Part shown: piece after piece, positions 26,501 through 35,264 of the stretch
Numbering within the stretch: the stretch's first letter is position 1
Layout: every line of letters begins with the position of its first letter
From: Lepus europaeus
Taxonomy: Eukaryota; Chordata; Mammalia; Lagomorpha; Leporidae
Direction: 5' to 3'
Assembly: GCF_033115175.1 (NCBI RefSeq)
Contig: NC_084835.1
Span: 27,051,858 to 27,115,857, forward strand
Length of the DNA stretch: 64,000 bases
Made by a program: the position numbers and the translations under genes
Notes under the pieces: generated by a model
The model's input: the letters and a program-made list of their open reading frames with translations, nothing else
Told to the model about the DNA's origin: nothing
The model's database searches: none

Positions 26501-27689
26501 AGGACTGATATAAACCCAGGGGAGATAAAGGGTTCAAAGTGTTCAAGTGTTCAAAGAAGTGGGATGGGGGGAAATGGCTTCCCAGGGCTGTCCAGCACCC
26601 TTTAGGAGCACGTCTTAAAGGCGCAGAAGCTGGGTGCTCGTCCACTTCTCAAGGTTATGCCCCATGAGGTGCTGGCCAGAAGCGGGAATCTTGTCTTTGT
26701 TCTAAACACAGCCTGGTGGGGAAGCCCATCCTCCCACCTCATTCAGGAGCCGGGCACACTGCTGCTACCCTGACGTCCCGCAGGCCCCACGCGGGGCACT
26801 GAACCACCAGTGTGGCAGGCACCGCTGACCGCATTTTGGAGCTCTGAAGCCGCTCAATGGCTGATCCGCTCCACCACGCCAGGGGGCACCCTGGGCTGTA
26901 CCAGGGGTCCTCGTTCCTATCACTATGTCTGCCTCTAGCCATTTAAGAGCCAGCAACTCTGGGGGGAGGGGTGCTAAGCCCCTCCCCTCCCCCACTCCTG
27001 GAGGCCCTTCACTTGCCCGCCAGGCTTTGATCTTGGGGCCTCGCCCGCATGCTGGGTGCCGGGGTTTCAGCCTCCACGTGCCGCCGGCCATCCTTTCGCG
27101 CCCCTCATCCCTACCCCGCAACCCTGCTGGGTCGCAGCAGAACCTGCTCCCACTCAGACCCCAATCCGAGGGTGGCAAGAAGCTGGAGCTGTGACCAGGG
27201 GGCTCGAGGGGGCGGGGGAAGAGTTTGAGGGGCAGAGAGAGCTGGGCCTCGGAGTCTCGCACAGGACCGTAGCTTCCAACCCAGACCTGTCGCCCACCTG
27301 GAGCCCGCACAAGCTTGTGCAACACGCACGGCCCAGCGCCCGGCTCTCGGGCACAGCCGTGCCGGTGGCTTCCCCGGAGGTCGGCCTAGCGGGGCAGCAG
27401 GACCGGCCCGACGCGCACAGGGCGCCACGCCTGGGAAGCCGTGGCGAGCGAGCGCGCGCGGCGCGGCGGAAGGCCCAGGGTCCTCGCGAGGTGCGCGCCT
27501 CCGCTCCGGCCGCGCGCCCGCCGCCACCCGCGTGGTAGCCCCGTGCGGCGCAGCACGCAGCCAGCCGCGCCCCAGCGCTCACCCCGAGCCCGCCGTGGTG
27601 GTGGCCTGGATGGAGCTGATGCGCAGCCGGTTGGCCGTGTCCTTCAGGGCCTGCAGCTTCTGCTGGTCGGGTTTGTGGTAGCCTTCCAT
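5415..27689 (-). CDS. TKT: Transketolase, complete 14-exon coding region (623 aa)
   Basis: Transketolase is the thiamine-diphosphate enzyme of the non-oxidative pentose phosphate pathway in the cytosol; it moves two-carbon ketol units between sugar phosphates. Joining 27583-27689, 19108-19225, 18141-18254, 17518-17615, 13267-13458, 11676-11794, 11124-11317, 10151-10315, 8026-8182, 7766-7896, 7119-7202, 6911-7004, 6118-6240 and 5415-5590 on the minus strand gives 1872 nt, 623 codons plus stop, the same length as human TKT. Every junction is GT-AG and phases match throughout. Residues seen at the family positions are H37, H77, H110, the GDG motif with D155, N185 (metal and ThDP phosphate), H258, R318, S345, catalytic E366, F389/F392, H416, D424, Q428 and R474. 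Domain order is the N-terminal ThDP pyrophosphate-binding domain (about 1-276), the pyrimidine-binding domain (about 317-470) and the C-terminal domain (about 490-623). There is no stop or frameshift. TKTL1 and TKTL2 are excluded by full length, multi-exon structure and intact N-terminal motifs. Confidence 0.98.
6118..6240 (-). CDS. TKT: TKT coding exon 13 (residues 525-565)
   Basis: Encodes [20 protein letters not shown] to ...[10 protein letters not shown]. The acceptor reads acag|AGAGG; only the first AG keeps frame with exon 12, because the second would drop two bases. Confidence 0.96.
6590..6700 (-). repeat. MIR fragment
   Basis: tttacaggtgggtaaactga is the reverse MIR core; in TKT intron 12. 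Confidence 0.4.
6911..7004 (-). CDS. TKT: TKT coding exon 12 (residues 494-524)
   Basis: Encodes [20 protein letters not shown] then [11 protein letters not shown]. It starts the C-terminal domain. Acceptor ctag, donor gtgagg. Confidence 0.96.
7119..7202 (-). CDS. TKT: TKT coding exon 11 (residues 466-493)
   Basis: Encodes [20 protein letters not shown] and DFQVGQGK. It contains Arg474, a sugar-phosphate ligand. The exon is 28 codons, phase 0 on both sides. Confidence 0.96.
7766..7896 (-). CDS. TKT: TKT coding exon 10 (residues 422-465)
   Basis: Encodes [20 protein letters not shown] to ...VELAANTK, with D424 and Q428 of the substrate and cofactor site. Acceptor cacag, donor gtgggc. Confidence 0.97.
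8026..8182 (-). CDS. TKT: TKT coding exon 9 (residues 370-421 plus 1 nt)
   Basis: Encodes [20 protein letters not shown] to ...CGSHCGVSI. It has F389 and F392, which stack near the ThDP pyrimidine, and H416. The exon opens with GTGAGC straight after the acceptor AG, so the junction itself reads as a strong donor; see findings. Confidence 0.97.
8206..8517 (+). repeat. CSINE adjoining the TKT exon 9 acceptor
   Basis: Starts ctggcgttgcagcgcgagca about 25 bp above the exon 9 boundary and runs to a tct/ccct run and gaatgaatct tail. It is antisense to TKT. Confidence 0.85.
8535..8831 (+). repeat. CSINE
   Basis: ggggctggcgctgtggcata head through ctttcaaatagataa tail, in TKT intron 8. Confidence 0.85.
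8832..9137 (-). repeat. CSINE, tail-to-tail with previous
   Basis: Reverse C repeat sharing an A/T tail with the preceding plus-strand copy, ending ctaagccacagcactggccc. The two form an inverted pair of about 600 bp. Confidence 0.85.
9146..9440 (+). repeat. CSINE, older subtype
   Basis: ggtagtggcagacgttgtgg head to the gggagtgaaccagaagatgg and ttctcttaaaatt tail. Confidence 0.75.
10151..10315 (-). CDS. TKT: TKT coding exon 8 (residues 315-369)
   Basis: Encodes [20 protein letters not shown] to ...ECYIAEQNM. It carries R318 and S345 (substrate phosphate contacts) and E366, the conserved glutamate that activates the ThDP aminopyrimidine. Confidence 0.97.
10550..11060 (+). repeat. MIR split by the solo LTR
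   Basis: 10550-10650 shows the MIR core (gtgactgtgggcaagtcgct), and the MIR continuation (tacctctcataag) resumes at 11039 directly after the LTR duplication. The LTR therefore landed in an older MIR. Confidence 0.5.
10657..11032 (+). mobile_element. Solo LTR of a class II (ERV2/ERVK-type) endogenous retrovirus
   Basis: A 376-bp element that starts TGTCGGGGAC and ends GGGACGGGACA (TG...CA with short inverted ends), flanked by a perfect 6-bp duplication ggtccc at 10651-10656 and 11033-11038. Six-base duplications are typical of class II (betaretrovirus-like) ERVs. Inside, a TATA-like atacataag sits at 10894-10902 and AATAAA at 10917-10922, followed by a T/GT-rich U5. U3 holds a 47-bp-period partial duplication (cacaggcattgcag at 10784 and 10831). 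No gag, pol or env remains, so the provirus was lost by LTR-LTR recombination. It lies antisense in TKT intron 7. Confidence 0.88.
11124..11317 (-). CDS. TKT: TKT coding exon 7 (residues 250-314)
   Basis: Encodes [20 protein letters not shown] to ...PPSYKVGDK. It contains His258 and the linker between the first and second ThDP domains. The acceptor is ctgcag and the donor gtacaa, which is weaker than the others. Confidence 0.96.
11676..11794 (-). CDS. TKT: TKT coding exon 6 (residues 210-249)
   Basis: Encodes [20 protein letters not shown] to ...[13 protein letters not shown]. The exon is 119 nt and links phase 2 to phase 1. Confidence 0.96.
12215..12430 (-). repeat. MIR
   Basis: gacaggtaaactgaggcact, cttggcgaggtcacaaagca and gaggcaggacttcaggcatc match the reverse MIR order; in TKT intron 5. 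Confidence 0.6.
13267..13458 (-). CDS. TKT: TKT coding exon 5 (ThDP motif exon)
   Basis: Encodes residues 146-209, from [16 protein letters not shown] to ...YQKRCEAF. This is the ThDP motif GDG...N: G154, D155 and G156 with N185 (ILDVNRLGQ) bind the divalent metal and diphosphate. Acceptor ctgcag, donor gtacgt. Confidence 0.97.
13626..13925 (+). repeat. CSINE, older subtype
   Basis: gggcctactggttaagatgc head, cacatccagcttcctgctga body and an A-rich tail. Confidence 0.75.
13965..14285 (+). repeat. CSINE
   Basis: gccggcattgtggtgtagca head through gggagtgaaccagcagatc and an A-rich tail. Confidence 0.85.
15428..15716 (-). repeat. CSINE
   Basis: Oligo-T, ttgaaaggcagagttataga, and a head ending ctacgccacagcgccagccc. 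Well preserved, so fairly young. Confidence 0.88.
15741..16057 (+). repeat. CSINE with 13-bp target-site duplication
   Basis: Full-length copy between perfect repeats of taatactattgca at 15728-15740 and 16058-16070. It forms a head-to-head inverted pair with the previous copy, 24 bp apart. Confidence 0.93.
17265..17370 (+). repeat. MIR fragment
   Basis: ctctgggcagctccctccac followed by ggtctgtttccctatctgca; in TKT intron 4. Confidence 0.4.
17518..17615 (-). CDS. TKT: TKT coding exon 4 (residues 114-145 plus 2 nt)
   Basis: Encodes [20 protein letters not shown] and onward to ...TGKYFDKA. It contains the GSLGQG loop that cradles the ThDP pyrophosphate. Acceptor gacag, donor gtaata. Confidence 0.96.
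18141..18254 (-). CDS. TKT: TKT coding exon 3 (residues 76-113)
   Basis: Encodes [20 protein letters not shown] through ...[10 protein letters not shown], an exact 38 codons in phase 0. It contains His77 and His110 of the active-site channel. Confidence 0.97.
19108..19225 (-). CDS. TKT: TKT coding exon 2 (residues 36-75)
   Basis: Encodes [20 protein letters not shown] and onward to ...NDRFVLSK. It contains His37, which contacts substrate and ThDP in the family. Acceptor ccacag, donor gtaagag. Confidence 0.97.
21010..21245 (+). repeat. MIR
   Basis: cttgtgcaaatggggcacca and gagataatgcgtgtaaagtg match the MIR 3' half. Confidence 0.45.
22108..22186 (+). repeat. CSINE 3'-end fragment
   Basis: Only the tail region remains: gatggaagacctctctgtct, actctgcctttccag and an A-rich end. 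Confidence 0.55.
22697..23002 (+). repeat. CSINE
   Basis: gtggtgcgggcgggtagagc head through ggggaatgaatcaatgaatg and a taaatctt tail. Confidence 0.78.
23055..23325 (-). repeat. CSINE, diverged
   Basis: Oligo-T then gaaaggcaggcagacacaga; body and head (gttgtgccaggcactcc) are diverged. Confidence 0.7.
23744..24060 (+). repeat. Young CSINE2 with 13-bp target-site duplication
   Basis: ggctggcgccatggctcact head and a pure A tail. It is flanked by agattccatctcg at 23731-23743 and 24061-24073, identical on both sides. Confidence 0.93.
24995..25055 (-). repeat. MIR fragment
   Basis: agatggggaaactgaggccc. Confidence 0.35.
25842..25870. repeat. (CATA/CACA)n short tandem repeat
   Basis: cacacatacatacacacata type; in TKT intron 1. 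Confidence 0.8.
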
Positions 27690-27900
27690 GGCGCGGCCGG
27701 CGGGGCGAAGACGCGACGGCGCACGGTTGCACGGGAAGCGGCTCCCGCAGTGACTGGCTGCGGCCGAGGCTCCGGGCCGCGCCGGCGCGCGTTAAGACTC
27801 CCGGGGCCCGCCCACGGGGCGGGGCTCTCGATCACCCCAGGCCGCGAGCGCCGCGGCCCCGCCCCGCCCGGTCCCGGGCCGTCACCACGCCGAGGGGTAG
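27330..27900 (-). promoter_or_regulatory. TKT: TKT CpG island and promoter region
   Basis: This stretch is very rich in CG dinucleotides, unlike everything else in the window. It covers coding exon 1 and the presumed transcription start just above 27690. GC boxes of the SP1 type are visible at 27816-27825 (ggggcggggc) and as a doubled gccccgcccc-type block at about 27856-27870. No TATA box is evident. I did not find a clear antioxidant response element, although TKT is a known NRF2 target. Confidence 0.75.
27583..27689 (-). CDS. TKT: TKT coding exon 1 (residues 1-35 plus 2 nt)
   Basis: The start codon is at 27687-27689 and begins [17 protein letters not shown], which is the transketolase N-terminus; human has Ser at position 3 as I recall it. 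The exon ends ...TTTAGS with a GG that pairs with exon 2 to form Gly36, before a gtgagc donor. It lies inside a CpG island, as expected for a housekeeping promoter. Confidence 0.96.
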
Positions 27901-28084
27901 CAGCTCCAGGGTCTGGGCTGGGCTCAGGGCTGCGGGCGTCTCTGGCTGCCGCCCCTGCGCGATCCGGGGTGGGACTGAGCCAGGGGCCTTCATTGGTCCT
28001 CCCGTTTTGCAGAGGAGCACGTTGACACTCGGCAAGGTCAGCCGGGAACGCGGTGGGCGGAGTTCGTCCCAGCCTTGAAAGGCT

Positions 28085-28313
28085 TTGGTTCGATTCTTGC
28101 CTCAGGCTCCTGACTCTACTCCATTAGTTCCTGATAATGCAGACCTGGAAGTCGCTGATAATGCAGTGACGCCTCAGGTGACTGCTTGGGAGGCCTGGAC
28201 TGACCTCCAGTCCCTGGCCTCTGCCCTGGGGACCTTTGAGGGAATTTGGGGGGAGTGAGCCAGTGAATAAGAGTCTCTCTGCCTCTCAAATAAGTAAATA
28301 ATAAATTTTTAAA
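28085..28313 (+). repeat. CSINE, degraded
   Basis: Fragment with ctgataatgcagacctggaa, gggagtgagccagtgaataa and a ctctcaaataagtaaataat tail. It sits just upstream of the TKT promoter. Confidence 0.6.
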
Positions 28314-29584
28314 AATCACAGGGTTGAGGGTGCCAGGCTGAGCCCCAGATGGAGCCCAAGGCTCCAGGGAGCTGTGCAGGAGGCGAGAAGGCAATAGCAG
28401 CCGAGGGTACCTGGGAAACTGCCTTCACAAACTGTTAGGGCCTAGAAACTCTGCCAGCTCTTAGGAGAGAGCACTGGGTTTGCTTTCAGGGCTCTAAAAG
28501 ACAGGAGCACCTCTACTGTTCCCAGACCCCACAGTCCCCAGAGGGATGGGGCTCCCAGGGTGGGGCAGGAAGAGGCCCATGGTCACAGACCCTGTCTCCT
28601 GCCTCCACCTATCACTTGCTACAGCTCCAGTCCATTTATGAAGCCTGATTCACAGAGAAGAGATAAAGGCCAGTGCTGAGTAGAGGGGCTGAACCCGGGA
28701 GAGAGCCGAAGGAAGCATTAGTGGTCAGGCTGGGCACTGTCCACGGTCATCCTTTGCTCAGTGCTCCAGGCCATAGACAATGGACTTGATTCTAGGGAGT
28801 CCCTGTCCCTCCCCCAGGAGCTCCTGGGTACATCTGGCTTCCAGATGTCCACCCAGAGCCAAATGTTGCAGGCATCCCATAACTCGTGGTCCTGCTGGTC
28901 CAGTCCACAGAGGCTGGCCCTGTGACATCTGCAACTGGAGTGAAGTGGTCCCAGAGTGTGCCATCCTAGAGGCCTGGCAGGTGCCACCTCTGCCCTTAGG
29001 CTGCTCTGCTGCTAGTAAAAGCCACAGACTCTTATCCTGGGGCTCCCCATGTGTGGGCTCAGTTCATCCTGGGCTTCAGCCATGCTTTAGGAGCTGTGTG
29101 CAGATCATACCCAAGGTCAGCTATGGCAACAGAATCCTGGGCTGGTTGGAGGTGGTTCCCCTGTCCCCAGGCCAAGGGTCTTTATTCAGATACACACATT
29201 GCCTAGGTAACAATGTTTGGGGAGAGACCTGGATCCTGCCCAGCTTCCAGCTGGTCTCTCCCACCCCTGCTCCCCTCACCCCCATCCTCTTCCAGCCTCC
29301 GCCAAGAACTGTTGCCCCCCAGCTTAACTCCCTCCACCCTTAGGATGAAACTCAGGCCCCTCCACCTCCCTCCCAGTACTGTGTCCACATGTCCCCACTC
29401 TCACCCACTCCAGCCACACTGCCCTTATTCCTTTTCTTAAGAAACTCTTGCCTAGAGTTTTTGCACCTGCTGTTCGCTGAACCAGCAAAGCCCCTCTTGT
29501 GCCTACAGCAGCCCCTCCTTCCTACCACAGCACCTGTCTCAGCCTCTGCAGGGCTCTCCTCCTATCTCCGTTTTCTCACGTCAG

Positions 29585-29695
29585 CAGCAGGAGAGCCAGG
29601 ATGCCTGCTCTTGTCCCTGGTTCTACCACTGGGGACTGTGGCTGTGTCACATACACAGTAGGTGCTCAGTAAATGCCTATGCAATGAAAGCATGA
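29585..29695 (+). repeat. MIR 3' end
   Basis: cagtaggtgctcagtaaatg is the characteristic MIR end. Confidence 0.5.
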
Positions 29696-30344
29696 ATATT
29701 AAGGGATAAGCCTGAAGTCACATGGCCGACAGGTGCCAGAGCTGACCCAAGGAGAGAGAGAGAGAGAGCATCAAGGAGCCCCAGGGGAGGGAATCTGGCC
29801 GCCCTGGCTGCGCACTCTGCACCAGCTTTTCCAGGAGTTGACACACAAAGGTGCTCTGTTGGCAGGTAGGAAGTGGCACAGACGTCCTGCTGCCCACATC
29901 AGGTGACAGCAAAAGCCACAGGGACCTTTTTGAGTGCAGCCATACTCTGGAGTCTGAGCCATCTTCCAGGACCCAGGCAGCAGCTGGAGCAAAGGGCACT
30001 CTCAGGGGAGCCAGGACAGTGCAATCCCCACAGGAGAGGCCTCTCCCCCAACTAGCTGGCTCTCCAGGGACCCCCAGGATCACCAAGAGGGACTCAGAGG
30101 GAAACAGTGGTGTGGAGAGGATGGCACAAGCCTCCTATTGTTATTGGGGCAGTTAAGGGGATGGCTTTTGGTCCCTGGGGCTATGAACTGGGCTGCTCAG
30201 GCTGCCGAGGGGAGAGCAGGCAGTGGCAGAATTTGGAGCTGCACTTGGCAGGAAATGCTGGGACTGTTCCGCAACTGGGACTGGCTGAGGGCCCTGCCAT
30301 GGGCACTTCCCACCCCGACCACGCGTGAGGAAGCCCGGTCTCAG

Positions 30345-30495
30345 GAGTCTGACACACATGGGCGCACACACACCTCACAGTCACACTCCACTCAGGCACT
30401 GTCACATACTCACACTCACACAGCTCTCCCTCATGCACCCTAGCTCTCTCACACCCACTCGCTCACAGTCATGCTCACCCCTGCACACACATACA
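30345..30495. repeat. CA-rich degenerate repeat
   Basis: Cacac/tcaca blocks over 150 bp without a strict unit. Confidence 0.7.
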
Positions 30496-31247
30496 CGGCT
30501 CCCTTGTGCTGCTGTTCCCTTGTGCTGTGCTGGACGGTGCTGGTGACTTCACCAAGGTACCTTCTTGGCCCTTCCCCTTGGCTGAAGCTCAGGGCAGAGC
30601 CAAGGTCTGGCTCTTCCCGCTGTGGGCCCGGGGCAGAGGGCTGGGTCCTGCAATACAAAGGCCCATGCTGCTATGTCCCTGCCTGGGAATTCTGTGCCTG
30701 GGAGCTGATGTGCGGGAGCCACATCCATGTCAGTGCGGGGACTGGTGGGGCTGTGTGGCCTCTGTGTGACCCGAGCAAGCCTCCTGACACCTCTCCAAGG
30801 TGTGTTGCTGTGGGGGCAGAAACTGGAAGGACCCGAGAGGAAGCACAGCTCCTGAGTGGCCCCAAAGTCCAGCCATGAGCGTCCTCTGGCTGGCCAGGCT
30901 GTAAAAGGTTGCCAGGAGCAGTCACGACACATGCGGATACCTGGGCACTATGTCTGGCTTTGTGAATCCGAGGCTCTGGGGTGGGGTCTAGGATTCTGCA
31001 TTGCTAAGGAGGTCCTTGGGTGACTGGGATTCTGAGAACTTGGCTAAGGAAAACACTGGGGACACTGTTAGGGCTTTGATTTCTGGAGCCGGACAGCCCT
31101 GGGCTGTGAGCTTTGTGGGGTGCCCCACTGGGCTGAGTGAGCATTGGAAGCCCAGCTCGTGGTGCAGAGGCATTGTGGGATGCTGTTAACTGAGTGCTGT
31201 GCATGGACCTGCAGGTAGAGGGTGCACCTGTTCCTGTTAAATGGAAG

Positions 31248-31302
31248 CCTGTGTGTGTACGCGTGTGCACTTGGGCTCGTGTGTGTGTGTGTGTGTGTGT
31301 GT
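31248..31302. repeat. (TG)n microsatellite
   Basis: A degenerate start, then about twelve uninterrupted GT units at 31278-31302. Confidence 0.93.
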
Positions 31303-31984
31303 TTACCTGGGCCACCGGAAAGTCTTCAAGGATAGGCCCCAAGCCTTGGGGGAGTTGGGAAGGTGGGACTGAGGGGGGCTTCCGTTTCTGCTTTACCCCC
31401 TTCCTCTTCTGTTGGAAACGAATGGCAAGTCCCTTTGCAAGGCTGACTTTCATAATCAGCAGAAAGAAAATTTCATCTCGCAAACAAGATGTTGAGGTTG
31501 GGGGCGTGCCTTGCTGTGAGTCCTCTTTTCCTCTTCATTTCCCGTGATTATGTAAAGCTGCGCCTGGGTTTCATAAGCCCGGCTGCTGCCCTGGATGTTT
31601 GTGGGTTAGGAGCAAAGCCCCAGGCGGTGGGCGCTCCTGCCCCTGCCCTGCTGTCCTCGTGCAGAGCTGCCCTGATGTGCTCCGGCACAGCAGGCACCAA
31701 TGAGGCGTGAACGGCCCAGAGCAGCTGTCCTCCTGAGTGACACTGTTGGGCATCGCTTTGGCAGGGCTGGCCCCGCTGTGCTCCTGGGGCAGCACAGGGC
31801 TTGCAGTGGAGCCAGCATCCATCCAGTCTGGGTCCTTGGGACACTTTCTTTGACTCACATCCGGGGCCCAGCCTGCAGGGGTTTGGAAAGAATCCCAGGG
31901 CGGCAAGTGCCCCACCCTGTACCCGCCAGTGCTTCCTAGAGGGCCCGCCATTGGACAGAATTATTTTTTAAAATAATACGAATG

Positions 31985-32222
31985 GCTTGCTTCTTTTTAT
32001 TTATTAATTTGGGAGAGAGAGCTGGAAAGCTCCCATCTGCTGGTTCACTCCAGGTGGGAGCTGGGAACTCAATCCAGGTCTCCCAATTAGGTGGCAGGGG
32101 AACAACTATGTGAGCTGCTGTTTCCCAGGATTTACATTAGCAGGAAGCTTGAATCTGGGGATAGAGGCAGGACCAGATCCCGGGTACTCCTGGCTTAATC
32201 GCTAGGCCAAACGCTCACTCCA
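31985..32222 (-). repeat. CSINE, old
   Basis: tttatttattaatttgggag, catctgctggttcactccag, ending cgctaggccaaacgctcact. Confidence 0.65.
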
Positions 32223-32371
32223 GATTGATGGGCTGAGTTTCGATAAATCCAGCTTTCCTCCCTCGCGGTTCTGGGGAAATGCCTCTTTTGAGAAAGCCTC
32301 CCCCAGGAAGGTGGTTCAACTACACTCATGGAAAAGGTGATTGCTCTTGTAGGCAATATTTTTTTGTTTTC

Positions 32372-32674
32372 TTATTAAAAAAAGATATATATTTGAAAGA
32401 GAGAGAGAGATCTTCCATGTGCTGGTTCACTTCTGTGAATGCCGCACTGGTCAGAGCGGGGCCAGGTCAAAGCCAGTATCGAGAAACTCTACCTGGGTCT
32501 CCCACATAGGTGGCAAGGTCCTAAGCACTTGGGCCATGCTCTGCTGTGTTCCCAGGCACATTAGCAGAGAGCCGGATCACAAGAGGCCAAGCCCAGACTG
32601 AAACCGACACTCCAGTATGGGATGTCGGCAATGCAGGTGGCAGCTTAACCCATCGCACCACAACATGGGCCCCT
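32372..32674 (-). repeat. CSINE
   Basis: atatatatttgaaagagaga start, catgtgctggttcactt, head end caccacaacatgggcccctg. Confidence 0.8.
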
Positions 32675-32875
32675 GTTCTTGGTTTTTTGTTTTTTTTTTT
32701 TACAGAAATACTTTAAATATCTGATTATAAGGTAAAACACAGTCATTGTTAACACCTGGAGGTAGAAAAATTGTAAATTAAAGTTACATGTAATTCCAGC
32801 CAAAGCAGACCCTTGTTAAAGTCACACATTCATTTGATAAATATTGATTTATCGTTGTAAAGGACATAAAACAGA

Positions 32876-33173
32876 GTCGGCATTTGGCACAGGGATTAAG
32901 ATGCCACAGGAGATGCCCTCATCCTACATCGGAGTGCCTGGCTTACTGTTCCAGTTCCACTTCCGATTCCAGCTTCCTGCTAACGCACACCCTGGGAGGC
33001 AGCAGGTGATGGCTCAAGTACTCGGGTCCCTGCCACCCAGCAGGGAGACCTGGGTGGAGTTTCTGGTTCCTGGACTTCAGCCTGGTGCAATCCTGGCTGT
33101 TCTAAGTGTTTGAGAAGTAAACCAGCAGATGGGTGCTTTGTCTCTCTGCCTTTCAAGTAAATAATAAAAAAAG
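32876..33173 (+). repeat. CSINE with imperfect target-site duplication
   Basis: gtcggcatttggcacaggga head to a tttcaagtaaataataaa tail. The flanks acataaaacagagtc and acatgacacagagtc look like a diverged duplication. Confidence 0.8.
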
Positions 33174-33259
33174 AACATGACACAGAGTCATGGGCCCGAG
33201 GCTGGACAGGGGCTGCAGAGCGGATGTGGGGATCTGCTCCCCAAGTGGTCCGGCAAGGC

Positions 33260-33515
33260 TGAGAGACAGAACCAGGCAGAGAGAGCTCTTCACCTGCTGT
33301 TCATTCCTCAAATGCCCAGAACAGCTGGGGCTGGGTCAGGCCCAAATTAGGAGCCTAAAAGCATATTACCTGTTGCCTCCCAAGATGCAGATCAGCAGGA
33401 AGTGGAATTGGAAGGAGGCTTGGTAAAGAAACCCAGGCACTCTGTTTAGGGATGTGGACATACCAAGTGGCCTTCAACCGCTTGGGTCGTGCCAAACGCC
33501 CACCCCTGAACGCTT
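33260..33515 (-). repeat. CSINE, degraded
   Basis: cttcacctgctgttcattcc, gcagatcagcaggaagtgga, ending cgtgccaaacgcccacccct. Confidence 0.6.
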
Positions 33516-33650
33516 TAAGCACCCTTTGTGGTGGGAATTTGGACTGTTTCCAGCTTGCCACCATTGTATACTACCCTGCAGTTAACATGGTGTTTGCTAA
33601 ATCTTCGTCCTCCTGCGAAGGTACTGGGTCAGAGGGTGGCAAGCCTTCCA
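33515..33650 (+). repeat. Possible old L1 fragment
   Basis: tttggactgtttccagcttg and a later ggtactgggtcagaggg resemble diverged L1 3'-region sequence. Weak. Confidence 0.3.
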
Positions 33651-33799
33651 GAGCTCTGGATACCTATTTGGCAGAGTTTTCCAGAAAGTCTGGTTCTGCT
33701 GGCTCAGTCACCTCTGCCTCCAAGCGGCAAGGTGTCATCTTGCGCTCAGGCAAGAGAGAGCAGAAAGAGGGAATCCTAAACCTGTGGGACCCTGAGTGG

Positions 33800-33900
33800 A
33801 CCCCTGCCCTTCTCAGTTTCTTCACATCTGTAAAATGGGCCTATTGTTGCAACTCACAGACTCGCATTCGCCCTTTGTGCCAGGCCCTGTGTGCTGGTCA
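33800..33900 (+). repeat. MIR fragment
   Basis: tcagtttcttcacatctgta followed by aaatgggcctattgttgcaa. Confidence 0.5.
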
Positions 33901-34240
33901 GAGGCCTGAGGCTGCTCTCTGTCCAGGGGAAGAAAGTCCAGCTGGGCTGTAAGGTCCAGGGCTGCTGGCTCTTTTGAGCAGCGGTGCATAGAGGGGTGCT
34001 GGTTGTGGATCCCCGCAACCCATAGGCAAAGGGAAGAGCAGCGAGAGGAGTTTGTGGCTCAGTTTCCCCAAGACATCTGCAGACGCGGGGGCCCAGGCAC
34101 TGAGTGAGGGGAGGGAGGATGGGTCAGGTAAGGTAACCTGGAGACAAGAGGGAAGCTCCTTGGCTTTGTAGGGTGCCAGCTCACCACATATACGGGCTTT
34201 CTCCACTCTCTCCTCCTCATTTACAGTTTCTCTCCGGGTT

Positions 34241-34518
34241 GGGATTTTGGCACAGCAGGTAGATGGCTGCTTGGGATGCCTACATCGTATGCTGGAGTTT
34301 GAGTCCAGGCTCCATTCTCCATTGCAGCTTCTTGCTAATGTGTAACCTGGAAGGTAATAATTCAAGTCCTTGGGTCCCTGCCACCCCTGTGAGAGACGCA
34401 GATTGAGTTCTGGGCTCCCAGCTTCAGCCTGGCTTTGAAGGCATTTGGAGAGTGAACCAGCAGATGGGAGATCTCTGTCTGTCTCTTTGCCTTCCAAACA
34501 GAGTAAAATAAAAACATT
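34241..34518 (+). repeat. CSINE, older subtype
   Basis: ggattttggcacagcaggta head, ggagagtgaaccagcagatg and an A-rich tail. Confidence 0.75.
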
Positions 34519-34527
34519 TTAAAAATC

Positions 34528-34605
34528 ACACCTTTATTGAGATATAATGAACACACCATAAAATTCACTCCTTTAACGTAGTGTGGTGATTTTTGTTACT
34601 GAGGA
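34528..34605 (+). repeat. L1 (old, L1M-type) fragment
   Basis: tttattgagatataatgaac and ccataaaattcactccttta are a typical L1M 3'-region string. Confidence 0.55.
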
Positions 34606-34931
34606 ATAGAGGGGAAAAAGATCCAAAGTGATTCTCCCTCCCTACTTGTGCCTTTTTCTCATAGAACGCAGACTACTTCTACTTCCCCTGACACCAAAAT
34701 GTGTGGCCACCCGCTGTGTGTTAACTCAATCCTGTTCTGACACTGTCTACTTGGAGAGCATCAGGTCCCACAGGCTGAGGGTTCCGTACCCAAAACTGTC
34801 CCGGCTTTGCATGCCAGAGCTTCTGACCAACCATTTATAAATTCATTCATTCTCGGGCGTGTCTCACAGGACTCGGGGGGCCACTCTGTCACTGGCAGCG
34901 GCCACTTTGCCTTGATTCTTTTTTGCCGACA

Positions 34932-35262
34932 AAGTAATGAATTACAGAGAGACAAAAGTAGGCCCAGGAGCCTGCAACAGCCAGGACTGGGCCAGGCTGA
35001 AGCTGGGAGCCAGGACCTCAATCCAGGTCTCCCATGTGGGCAGCAGGGACCCAATGACTTGAGCCACCACCACTGCTTCCCAGGGTGCATCAGCAGGAAG
35101 GCTGGAATCAGGAGCCAGAGTGGCCATCGAACCCAGGCACAGTAGCAGGAAGCTGGATCTGAAGCAGAGGTGGGACATGAACCAGGCACTCCGATATGGG
35201 CTGTGGGCATCGCAAGGAGCACCTTAACCTGCTGCACTGCTTTGCCTGTCCCCCCGAGCAGT
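34932..35262 (-). repeat. CSINE, older subtype
   Basis: gaattacagagagacaaaag start, a partly duplicated core (two gcaggaagctgga-like blocks), and an end at cctgctgcactgctttgcct. Confidence 0.65.
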
Positions 35263-35264
35263 GT

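Larger units (their letters stand above)
19226..27582 (-). other. TKT: TKT intron 1 (8.4 kb)
   Basis: Canonical GT-AG intron. 19.3-22.1 kb and 24.1-27.3 kb are GC-rich and almost free of interspersed repeats, with no further exon that I could recognise. The middle (22.1-24.06 kb) holds a CSINE tail fragment and three CSINEs. First introns that start in a CpG island often hold enhancers, but no site is demonstrable here. Confidence 0.85.
28314..31980. other. Intergenic stretch upstream of TKT, no gene seen
   Basis: 3.7 kb of GC-rich, mostly unique sequence with a MIR end, the CA-rich and TG repeats, and no reading frame with family resemblance. Frames here lack splice context. Confidence 0.6.

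Noticed and set aside
27740-27900. Antioxidant response element (NRF2 site) in the TKT promoter
   Set aside because: The tgactggct and ccgtcacc strings do not match the TGACnnnGC consensus on either strand.
27441-28025. A 194-codon plus-strand frame over the TKT CpG island
   Set aside because: It is Arg/Pro/Gly/Ala-rich, as any frame in a CpG island is, and antisense to TKT exon 1. No evidence of a divergent gene.
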